Positions 24,201-36,680 of a stretch of 64,000 nucleotides of DNA are shown here, piece after piece; positions within the stretch are counted from its first letter, which is position 1, and the number at the start of each line of letters is the position of its first letter. Made by a program: the position numbers and the translations under genes. The notes beneath the pieces were generated by a model. The model was not told the origin of the DNA, did not search any database, and saw only the letters and a list, made by a program, of their open reading frames with translations. Source of the stretch: Hirundichthys speculiger (taxonomy: Eukaryota; Chordata; Actinopteri; Beloniformes; Exocoetidae); the NCBI GenBank assembly GCA_018398805.1, contig JAGFBZ010002561.1:62001-126000 (forward strand), read 5' to 3'.

Positions 24201-27200
24201 GCTTTCATGTTTGGCGTGCACGCTGCTGGTCTAAACAGGAGAATGCTTATCTGGCAGAAATCTGTTAAAATTGACCTTGCATGGAAACGTTCCTGTGTCG
24301 TTGCTGTCTGGCTGACTGGTTCCAAGAGTTTTTGCATGAACTGATGCCTTTTTTCTGTCGGCATGGAAACGTGTTGGTGTGCTGTGACTCTTCTATGTTG
24401 TCTGCCGCTTGGGGGTTTATCGGATACGTATTGTTTCCTACGCTGGACGTTTTTAGTGTTCAATAGCCGACGCTTGTGGCCAGTTTTAGTGCATTAGCAT
24501 GAAAATCTGCACGCACTCAACAGTTGTTAATAATGTTTTTAGAGATGTTTTTCTTCCTTCCGTACTCTGTCGTGCATTTGCTTCACAATGCAAGAAAAAA
24601 AAATCAAGCTTTGGAGTTTAAATTTAAAAAAGTTTAGGTTAGGTTTTAAAACTATCCTTCAAAGTGATATACAGACATATTTTTTTTATAAAACATGCTG
24701 AAACACATATTTTGTGTATGATTTGCATGTTGTCAGTGGTATTAGTCTTCCAGTAAGTCCTCTTCCTCGTTTCCTTTAACTGAAATGAAACAAACCCCAT
24801 CTGTTCTCCAGTTTCTCTACCAAGCCTGGATCACTGACCCTAAAGCTGCTCTGAAGGCGCGGGGCAAAGACAGACGCAAATTTTGGAAGAAATACACCAA
24901 GAGGGTGAGACACAGGAAAAGCAGGAAAAAGGGTAAGCAGGTTCTTGCTCTTTCATGCATTTGTTTCCACAACACTGGACGTTTATTCAAGTGAAAACTC
25001 ATTTGCAGTAATTGTTAAAGATGAATAAGCAGAAGACACTCTCCTGAGCACTTTCTGTTCGGCTGCATCATCATTAAAATAGCTGGAAATGTGCTTTCAC
25101 CTTTGTTAAAACCTTATAAGACTTGTTTTTTCCCCACCACGTCTAACCAGAGTATCTGTCTTCGTTTACAGCAGATCATGTGGCCATAGAGGTTGGGGAG
25201 CTGTCTGATGGACAAGAAAACGAAGATGAGAAAAAAAAGTCCGGTGGTCCAGGTTTGTCCTTCTTCAAGGAAGTTTTGAAAAGCATTTTCAGACAAAATA
25301 TTGATTTCTAATTTGCATTGTTAACTTCCTCCCCATGAATTGGAATATGAGCATAAAAATAAGGTGTCATCTATCAGTTTTTTCCACTACTCTCAAACCC
25401 CAAAATCCAAACTAAAGTCTTATGAAAGACAGTCAGAAAAAAATGTGGAATTCTAAGAAAATTAACAATATATATGCATTTTCATTCATAGAGTTAAATT
25501 AGAGCTTATTTAACAGCAGTGACTAAATCTTCTCTGGAATAATTTTTAGTTTGATAACTATTGATGGTTGAAATTTTCAGTGAGTAATAACCAGTGATTC
25601 GTTTCTGATGCTTTTAATAATTTAACGAGCCAATTTACCCCTCGGGGATTATTAAAGTATTTTCAATTCAATTCAATTCAATTCAATTAAAAGTACACTG
25701 TCCAATATTAGCGTTTGTGTTTCATTCCTATCCACAGACAACATCATCAAGCGAGTGTTCAACATCATCAAGTTCACCTGGGTGCTCTTCCAGACCACAG
25801 TCGAGAGTTTCACCAACTGGATGAATGACATGTGCAGGGAGTACATCGACATCTCCACAGTGCTGCGCATCGAGCGCTGCATGCTGACACGAGAGGTCAA
25901 AAAGGTGCACGTTCCCTCCGGTTGTCAATTTAACATGCAGAATGTAAATTAAAGTGCGCCTTGCTTATGTGATTTATACGCAAACTTCTCCTACCAGGGT
26001 AATGTTCCGTCCAGGGAGAGCATCCACGTCTACTACCAGAAGGCCATGAGGCTCACCATGTCCAGACAGGCCAGCTTGGATCAGCTCAGTGAAGACGACC
26101 TAGCCTCGGGCTCCACCAGGATACGAAGGAGGCGAGGAGGCTTCCAGATAGAGAGCCAGGATTCCACGGCCTCCAGAGACAGCATGTCCAGGTACAGACA
26201 GTCTGATGGAGGATGGATGACTGGTGCACGATGAGCGTTCAAAACAAAGACAGAGACAACTTTTTCACTTATTTCAGTTGGACACAAATATATCTGTATG
26301 TAACATGTTTCTTATTTGACCTTTTTTTTTTTTCTGTACATTTGTTGATACTAACATATACTAATACACATGACTTAGTGAAGTGAAACGTTCCTTCAGT
26401 TCATTGAGATTTGAAGTCGATTAAGTTTGAAGTTGAACATTGACTTTGCCAATGCAATACCGAACCAGCTAAAACCCTGTATCGCCAAAAAATATATATT
26501 TATTTATTTATTTTTACCAACCGGTTTTGCATTTTGGGTTAGTTTTTGTTACATAAGTAATTACATGATGCTATATGTCTGTGTTTATATGAGACTGTAT
26601 ATAAAGCCTCATCATGATTCTCTTTCAGTTTTAAGGTTTTAGTATTGAGAGGGGTTGTGTTTTCTTTTTCACTGAAGGAGTAAATTTTTTTATTTTATTA
26701 TTAACTTTAACAGCTGCATCTCTCATGTGGCTCATATGATGAACAGTTTCACTGACATTATATTCTCTACAAGAGGCGGGACAAAAGGCGTGCCTTCGTC
26801 TTCCTCACTGAAATGTGTTTAAAACTGAGGTCCATTTGGCTCATTTCATTCATTAGTCACTAACTGATAAAAATACAAATCTGCATGTCTTAACAGCTGC
26901 AGATGTAAGTGAGAAAACATTGTCATGAGCTGTTCCACTCAGAACCGAGAGCATCGTTAGTTTTCATCATCGATCAACATGGTAATCGTTAATGCCAAAA
27001 CTGTGTGAAGTTAATTAGACAAAAACATAGCTTATCTGTCCCATCTCGTCCCTCCCACCACTGACCATCCCATCTGTCATTCTCACCACCTGTCAGTGCC
27101 TACACTGAGGCCACCACCCTGTTTTCTCGCCAATCCACTCTGGAAGACATGGATGCACTTCCAGAGAACATCCCTAAAACCAGTGAGCGCGCCAAGCCCA

Positions 27201-30200
27201 AACTGCGAAAGATGTACAGTATGGACATGTCCAGCTCTTCAGTGGACAGCGGCAGCAGCTTCATGTCCAGGTGCCTGGCCTCTGCATTGCCCACATCCAC
27301 ATCTGACTGACTCAAACTTGTAACATCACTGCATCTCATGACTGTTGCTTGTGTTTTCATCAGTTTTATGTTGATCTGTAACTTCTACTAACTCTTTGCA
27401 TGCCCTTTGTGTTAGACTAAAGTTTAACGCATCCTGTCAAAAATCTAAGAGGATAACCAGAAGAGTATACTAACTATTTTTAAACTTGTTACGGCGTGTT
27501 TGCTGGTAAAACAATTCAATTTCAGATATGTATTTGGATAACCTTTGGAAAGTGCATTTAGGTTGTTAGACTCAAGCACAAGCTGGAACAATCTCTGCAT
27601 TTATTTATTTTATTTTTTTCTTTTTCAGCGAAGCCACTCAGTGTGTCATCCTCTACTCCAGACAAGGCACCACAGACACCATAGAAGAAGTGGAGGATGA
27701 GCAGGATCAGGGGGACGACAGGGAGCACGTTCACTGGGAATCCCAAGAGTTCGAGGAGAGCCAAGAAGTTGAGGGCGAACCATGGAACGATGGAAAACCC
27801 AGGCAGAAAGAAGAAGAGGAGGAAGAAGGGAGACGGGTGGGATTAGATGCTGAGGAGGAGATGCAGGGACCAGGGGAACCAGAGGACGAGGAAAGAGAGG
27901 AGGGTCCCTGGGAATCCTTCAGCCCGGATGAAGGCCCCTCCACCAGGCTGGAGGAGGCAGAGTCTGGCCCCCCCGCTCAGGAGAAGGACTTCATTATTGA
28001 GTGTGAAGACGGGGAAGGACTGGAGGATTTTACACAGATGGAGGATCAGACAGGAGTGCTCTACACCCCTGATACGGATGCTTCCAAAACATCTGATGCC
28101 GAGGTGCCTCCCAGCTACAGCAAAGCGGTCAGCTTTGATCGTCTGGAAGTCAGTGATGATGAAAGTGACTCGTACAGGAAGAGGCGCATGCTTATGACAT
28201 CGGACAGCCGCTCTGACAGCAGGTCAGACATCATGTTGCCTTCCATGACCACTGAGCTGACTGCCAGCGAGCTGCTGCTCAACAAGTAAGTGCTGTTCTG
28301 TATTTGTGTCAAATAAAATGTTTAGAAATTAGACAAAAGTTGAATATCAGTACCGATCCTGTGTATCCAGGATGTTCTACGATGAGGAGCTGGAGCAGTC
28401 CGATAACTTCTACCAAAGCCAGCCTCTGATTCTGCAGTTTTGCTATGCCCTGTACAACATGTTGGTGGCCCACTCAGAGTTTGTGTGCTACCTGGTCATC
28501 ATTATCAACCACATGGTGTCAGCGTCTTGCGTTACCCTGGTCCTCCCCATCACCATCTTCCTCTGGGCCATGCTCTCTGTGCCTCGGCCCAGTAAGCGCT
28601 ACTGGATGACTGCCATCATCTACACTGAGGTACAGTCGCACATGAAGATGTTAGAAAATATCATATGCACAAAGTCCGCCAGATCTCCTAAAGCTGTTAA
28701 TTAGGGATAGCGGGTAGCAGGAGGGGCGTTCCCCTGCAAAGAACGCAATCTTCCACCTTGCTAAACCCGCTAGCCCACCTGCGCTAGCTGCTACAATATG
28801 CATACGAGTGGTCAGGGCGTTCCACCTGTTAAACCAATCAGTGCGTCAGTAGTCATTGCCTTTAAGAGCAGGTTGCGCTACCCGCAAACCGCTATGGAGA
28901 GTCCTTTCATCCAGATCGGAGCAGCTCTGTGCGCAGCTCGTCTGGGACTCTGCTGTAGAGCTTCCTCCTCTTCCTTCCTCCTCTTTCTCTGCACTGATAT
29001 ATACATAACAATATTTTTACACAGACAATTCCTATTGGCTACCTGAAAGTCCCAGATGGTGCTCTTGTCCGCACCGACATGCAGGTTGCAAGTAGCGGGT
29101 AGCAGGTGGTCTGACCACTCGCTACCCGCAACCCTAAACACGCGATCACAAGATACTGGGCTTGTGGAAAGGGCAAAAGACACGCCCATTGCCACACCTA
29201 CAATGTGAGTAAGGGAGTCGACATAACAGGTAGCAGCTTTAGCGAGCGGAACGTTGCATTAGCAGTTAGCGGAGGTTCCTACCAAGGTTATTATAGTTTT
29301 GAAATTTTCTTTAGTTTTTATTTTGATTTAGTTTTCCAGTTTGCTTTTTTATTTCAGTTTAGTTTTAGTTAGTTCAACAAGTAATTTAGTAGTTTTTAGT
29401 TTAGTTTTATTTTGAGGAATTGACTAGTTTCAGTTTAGTTTTTATTTAGTTTTAGTCTTAGTTTTAGTTTTTCTTCTTCTTGCAGTATGCAGCAGATTAT
29501 ACACCTTTTTGACTTGAAAATTGTGGACATGCGCCCCCTAGTGGCCCCGTCATAACTGGAGTGTGCGGTGCTCCATCAAGTAACCCAAACACAGCAGCGT
29601 GGAGGATCTGTTACGGATAACACAGACATGTCTTGGATTGATGATGTTAGGCAGTGGCCTCCAGTTACAGATGAAGGTAGTTTATCGCTGTTTTTAATGA
29701 TTGGTTATGGAAATAGCATGATCTATTCCCATAATCAAACACTAAAAACTGTGGAACGCTGGCTATAACTAACGTCAACAAGCCATAAAGATTATGCTGC
29801 TGTAATGTTAACGCGAGCGGTAAATTAGGCTATGTGTTAATGTTATATTTAATTTATTTTATCATTCTCCTAAGTCATTCATTCATTAATTTATTCATTG
29901 ATTTATAGGCTTGTGCTAGTACCGAGGGCTACAGTAGCCTCATACTGCTGTTCTTTTGGCCAGAATCGTCCAGGACTCTCAGCGAGACTATGAGTAGTAC
30001 GAGATTGAATGTTAACGAAAACTCACCCGGCTGTATTCATTTGGAACAAAGTTCTTTCTGTTGATATTTTTCACCCACGTCTTCCTAACTTCTTGTTCTG
30101 CAAACAAGGCAGTCTTCGTGCATACTTTCTTCTTCCATTGTCGAATTTTCACACCATTGTTGGCACAGTTTATGACGGAACATTGTTCCCGCAGGTCGCC

Positions 30201-33200
30201 CACTCATAACATCAAAGTCTATGGTGCATGAAGCATTTCAATAACCACAGATTGCTTAATTTTAAACCGATTTTCAAACGGTTTGGTTTGTTATAAACCT
30301 CAGAGTTGTAGTTATGTTCCTGCATACTCAAGAATAATTTTAACTATGGATAAATAAACATTAAGCAGCTAGGTAGAGCAATAGCTATAGGACTACACAC
30401 ACAAGGTAGTTTTATTAAATAATTTATATATAAAACATTTAATCATTCCATGTATGTTATATTAGTAATATTTCTATTATAATGATAACTATAACAACAC
30501 ATAACATTAACATATATGTATTTATTTTGTTATGCCCCTGGTCCCCTGGTTCCCTGGTCCTGGCCCCTGAGAAGGGGGCGCCCTTTGAGCACATCTTTAT
30601 GCTTTATGCTTTCTATATGATGGCCTAAATATCCAAGATGAAGACAAGTGAGTTAATTTAACAAAGTTCACAGTAGTTGAAACAAAATGAGGTGCTAACA
30701 TGAAATTATATTTTCTAAATCTTTGACAAATAAAAATATTTAATCTCTGTGTTCCTCTACCTGACCTTTAAAATGTATCTTCCTTCATAATAGGCAACAT
30801 ACTATGCACTGACATTTTATATGATGAACTGATGATGCCATGTACAGGTCTGTTATGCCCCGGCCAAGGGACTACCAGAACATAGCATAAGGATCCCTCT
30901 CTCCTCCCCACTTTCCGAAACGAATCACAAGACAACGAATGCAGTCCAAAATAACAAGGGTTTTTTATTTACCCACACGAAATTAAATAGCTCAGGGTGA
31001 GCATCGCCTAAAACAATAAACAAAACAAGCTGGGTTTTAATCTGGCTTGCCTATCACCCAAAATAAAAGGAAACAGAAAAAAACAGGTTTCTAACCTAAC
31101 TTCCTAACCAAAAACAACTGAATAGAAATCCAAAACAACTGTGCTGAACGATTAAGTCTTTTTTCTCAAACAAAAGTAGAAATTTCAACATGTCCAAGCA
31201 TCCCGACTCATAGCCACGCTATTAAGGTTTGTAATAAACAAAACCGCTTGGAAATCAGTCAAGATTTCAGCGAGTTAAGAGTATTTTTGATTATGCAGAT
31301 AACTCACCTTCCGACATCTACCATAGGGCGTACCAGACTGCTATGCTGTAGTAAGATGGCCGCCGTGTAGGGACGCTGGTGACTCCGCCTCGAGCCATCT
31401 AGCCTTTCTTATAGATATCTATGCTCTGTAGCACCCTCCAACAATGGCGGACGGGGTACTTCCGGGGGGCTGGCCCGAAAAGGTCTATATCCGCTATGCT
31501 GCCCCCTCTCTGGGGGGAGGGTAGCATAGCGGCTGCTGCAGGACAGGCAGTAATCTCTATGGCAGTAATCGAGGGAGAAAACGAAACGACAACGAAAACG
31601 AAGCTGAATTTATCTACAATTCAGTTTAGTTTTTAGTTAGTTTTACATCCTTCATTGTAGTTTTTATTTAGTTTTCGTTTTTTTTTTAATTGTAGTTTTT
31701 ATTTTTATTTCAGTTAACTGAAATATTTTTTCATTGCTAGTTTTAGTTTTAGTCTTAGTTTTCGTTAACTATAATAACCCTGGTTCCTACACCCGCATTT
31801 TGCGGGTAGCGGCTAGCGTGAAGTGTACGATCGGGGCCAAAGTGTTTTTAGCATAACCGTACATGATAGGGGCTTGATCCCCACTGTGATGTATCATATG
31901 TAATTTTAGACAGTTGTGCACTGTTTAAAGATAGTATTTTGATTAGTTTTTGACTATTACATCCATCCAGTTGGGATATATATCTAATTTGTTGTGTGCG
32001 CTGGTTCAGCTGTCCTGCTTTATTCTGGTTTTTAGTTCCGGAAACTAAACGGTCCCTCGTGTTTTCCTTCCAGGTCACCATCGTCATGAAATATTTCTTC
32101 CAGTTCGGCTTCTTCCCTTTCAACAAGACTAATATTGATAAAAATAAGCCATATTTCCCTCCTAACATCATCGGTGTGGAGAAGAAAGATGGCTATGTGC
32201 ACTACGACCTGGTCCAGTTGCTGGCTCTCTTCTTCCACAGGTCCATCCTAAAGGTGCGCACTATGACAGAATATGTCGATATGTATTAAAAGGTTTCTAT
32301 CTTTACTAGGAACTAATGGACCCAGAACTGAAGGCCTTAATTAGAGTTAGATCAGTGTACTTGTCACTGCGTTTATTGACATTAAAAATGGTATATTGCA
32401 GCCTTATTTTAACCTCCAACTCAAGCCTAATTAAACTCTCCTGAAATAAACTTTATCTAATAAAATGTTTGTTGGTTTAATTTACGTCTATTCATGGACT
32501 AGTACTCAAACTTTCATTGTTACCAGTAATTGCATCTATGGAAAACACAACAAAATAAAGCTTTATTGGACTTAATTCCTGATTTAATTCCTAGAGGTCC
32601 CACATTGTACCATCTTTACACAACGGAGACCGATGTGAATGCAGGCTATGATTACAACATCGAGAACTAGCCGAGACTCAAACATAGAAATGACTGCCTG
32701 CACTGAGCTGCCTCTTCACAAAAAGAACAAGTGAATTTGAATAAAGGCTGGTTTTTCCTCAGGGGTGTATGATAGTGCCACCCTGAGGACAATACAGAAA
32801 AATTCACTTCCTTTTCCTTTCTGGGCCACCTCGTTTCTTCCAGTGAACATAAGACCTTCAGTTGGACTCTTGGAGTTTTTGAGACAAAAACGCCATCTGA
32901 TTGTGTTTGCGTGTTTTTTTTTTTTCTTTAATGTTTCCATGCTGCAGTAATCCCTGTCTTTCAATGTGAACTAAGACTCTGCCTGTTGTTTTGCATTTCC
33001 AGTGCCACGGCCTGTGGGACGAGGATGACCCCAAAGACAAGAAAGAGGCAGCTCGAAAGAGTGAATCTGAGGATGAGGGAAGGGACAAGGCTGAGAGTGA
33101 GAAGGAGTCTGAACCCGCCTCGTCGCTCATCAACCAGAGGGCAGGCTCCACTCACACCATCAAGTCCATGAACTTTGGGACGTCCATAGATTCAGGACAA

Positions 33201-36200
33201 GTTCAAGTCCATTACCCACAGCCTCAGACCTACCAGCGCCGCAAAGAGTTCCAGCGGAGGGTCGCATATTTCTCATCAATCTCGCCTTTCTTCTGCAAGA
33301 TCTAAGAGAGGTGAAGGCTTGTTTCTGAATCCTCTTTCCTGCCAATAAATAGTATTTGATACAAGAGGACAACTATCCATGAAATGGGGAAAGAAACACA
33401 AGTCAAGTTGTTGGGCCCACAACCTAATCAGACCAAATTACAGAAATTCTTCATGTGTATTTTCACAAAACCACTATCTCTCATGCTCTCTAGACTTGAC
33501 CTCTGGATTAGCACCATGTTATGACTCAGACCTCTTCATGGATCATTTACAGCACAAAATGTAAATTGTTTCCACAGGAAGCACAGCTTCCCACAACAGC
33601 AGCCGCAAGGATGGCAGCCAGGCCGGCATCCACCAGAAGACCCGTAAACAGATGATCACGGAGAAGCTGAGGGAGCAGCTATTCAAAGCCAAAGCTTTCA
33701 TCATAAAGCGGTACGATAAGGCATCTCTGTTTCAGAGAAACTGTAACAGAGACAGCTCTGTTTTCATGTTCGGTCTAACTCCACCCACGGCTGCTCATTG
33801 GTCAACAGCAGAATGCACGAAAGACAATGACGTTATGAGGACATTTATGGGAAGTGTGCTCAACAAGTGTTCTGGATGAGTCATGGAAAAGACGCATCAT
33901 CGCAGTGAGACACCAGCTAAAATCTTTAATGAATCTAAATTTAGACCTTCAATTTCAACACTCCTACCTGACCATTCACTGTCATTTTTATAAATGCTGG
34001 AACAAACAATCAAAATTTAGTTTTTCTTCTGAGTATAATCAGATACAAGTGGTTTCTGAGCTCTGATGCCTGGAACAGTGTGAAGCCCTATTTTATTTTA
34101 TTTTTTCCTGCTGTGATTTTCTGACTAATAGCATTTGGTTTGATTTTACTGTCTTACAAACATAAGTCATACAACAGATTTAAGCATCAGATTTTGGACC
34201 TGCTTAAAAAAATAGAAGCTTGACATGGAATAAAACACACACAGACAGTATATTTCTGCTGTTGTTGACAAGGCGGGTGTTTTCAAACCCCTGTTTTGTT
34301 ACAATGATTAAAATGTTAAGTATTTGTTGTTGCTTTGAGTACAGTGATAAGTAACCTGAGCGCCACGGCTTGAGTATGTTGTTATGATTTTGAAAAGATA
34401 TGCAGTGGATAACAGCCTCACTGCAGCCACTAACACAGTGATAGAAGGATGTGAGCCTTAAGAAGTCAAGATATTTGATATTTCATGCTGAATACCTGCA
34501 CTTTTCTTCTTTTTCACAAATCGCACTTCATTGTTGTTGTTTTGGAAATGTTTCTTTCTCCAGTATGGAGCATTGAACTGGGGAAAGCAAAGCTCTTTAA
34601 TAACATCAGTCTACTCTTTGTAGGTTTTTGGAGATTTACCTTCCCATGAAGCAGTTCTTCTATAACTTGATTCATCCAGAGTACAGCGCGGTCACAGATG
34701 TCTACGTGCTGATGTTCCTCGCTGACACTGTTGACTTCATCATCATTGTGTTTGGATTTTGGGCGTTTGGTGTAGGTTTTAAATTTAAGGGTCAAAGAAA
34801 ATTTTCGTTTTCCGCCTGAAAAGAAAATGTGACAAAATTGACTTTTTATTTGTTCTTTTTCGTGTCTTGTAGAAACACTCATCAGCAGATATCACTTCAT
34901 CTCTGTCAGAAGATCAGGTGCCAGGAGCCTTCCTGGTCATGGTGCTGATCCAGTTCGGCACCATGGTGGTGGACCGGGCCCTCTACCTCAGGAAGACTGT
35001 TATGGGCAAGGTCATATTCCAGGTCATCCTGGTCTTTGGGATCCACTTCTGGATGTTCTTTTTCCTCCCTGGAGTAACAGAAAAGTGAGTATTTAGTTTT
35101 TAGATTATCCTCTCAGGACACACAATGATACTGGCACAACGATATCGGTAATAAAGCTGCTGATAAAGAAGAAAAAATGAAACTATGACATCGGCATGAA
35201 ACGCTGATTGTCCTGTGCCAATATTTATTCTATTTTTTCCACCATGCGTGCCACGTTTTTTCTCAAATTGCTCAGCAACATGTTACAAAGCGCTGAGGGG
35301 TTGTTAGCCATTTTTAACATGGCTGGTTCAGTGTCTGCTAACCCAGGATGATAATTCATATTCCTTTAAATAATTTCTTTCTTGCCTCCATGAGCAAAAA
35401 CCCAGCGTTCACTGTAGAGGGACCAGCCAGGTTCCTGCACAGTTCTGCATCGAAGAGCCCTGAAAGGATTTACCAAAAACTTGTTACCAATGCAGCGTTG
35501 CTTGTCCAACAGGGAGCTGTTGCCCGATTCAGCTGAAGGGAGTCCGGGGTTTACCTCAGCCAAGAAGCTGAGCGGGTTCTCTGTGTGTCGGCCTGGTACG
35601 CAGCTGGGCTGAGCTGCTCACGGAAATTATTTCAGGACTCTCCCAGTTGGAACTGTGCTGGGACCTCCGGCCTCTGATGTTGGTTTGGTGGTGACGTGAA
35701 ATGACTGCTGCAGTTAGCATGGCTAAGCTAAGCTCTGTCCTTGACACTCACATTCTTCCAGACCAAACACAGCAAGTCCCCATGGTCTGTTAGTACAATC
35801 AACACAAGCACAAGAAACATATCCTCTTTAAAATATGACCATGATCTTTTTATTCACAGCTCAGATGTAAATGTGATGCTTAGCACTAAGTTGCTACAAT
35901 CATAACAGCAATGGCTAGCTGTCTTAGCCAATAGCTGAGCCAGTGGCTAGCTGTCAATCAAACAACATTGAATGATGTCTGGGCATCTGATTGGTCAGCT
36001 TTATTACTTAGCATAAATGTATCTGATGTGGTATAAATAAATTCACCTCTGTACTCTTGTCATGGGTGTAGGATCTTTCTATCCTGAAAAAAAAAAATAC
36101 TTGAAATACTCAACAACAAAGTTGGCCCTTTTAACATGGGAATCAATGTTTGTTTGCTGTGTTTTGCAGTCAGCATCTCGTGGTCAGTAGAGGAACTACA

Positions 36201-36645
36201 AAAAACTTAAAAATTCTTCCTGGATGAGCTTCAATCCGGAAGCAGGCCGGTTCACCATGGTGATAAGAGCGTCATAATTTAATGCTGATTTAATGGCAGT
36301 ATCAAGTACTGCAGCAGAATCATAGGTGGATCCAGGGCTGGACTGGGACCAAAAAATGGCCCGGGCATTTTTGATCCCTGGTGGCCCACCATACGCCGGG
36401 GATCAAAAATGCCGGTTATTTATACGATATGCGGAAGCACATGCTGCATGTTGTATACTATGTGCACATAGTGAAGTTTCAAAAATTAAAATAAAGTGGT
36501 GTTAGTGTCACTAGTGTTACTCATGTCTACCAATTATTTATCATGCATTTCAGCAAAGCAATGTTACACTAATATTTTAACACACTTAACACTGTAAATT
36601 GGACACCAAATCTACTCAAAGCATTATTTGACAACAAAGACTAAA

Positions 36646-36680
<35 letters not shown>

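Noticed and set aside
32758..32950. Possible extra piezo2 exon after a tttttcctcag acceptor
   Set aside because: In the required phase 0 it meets TGA after seven codons and lacks a convincing donor.
33261..33305. In-frame TAA giving a truncated piezo2 isoform
   Set aside because: The sequence after 33,246 is conserved in another frame up to a good donor at 33,311, so the stop results from a surplus base rather than from a natural end of the protein.
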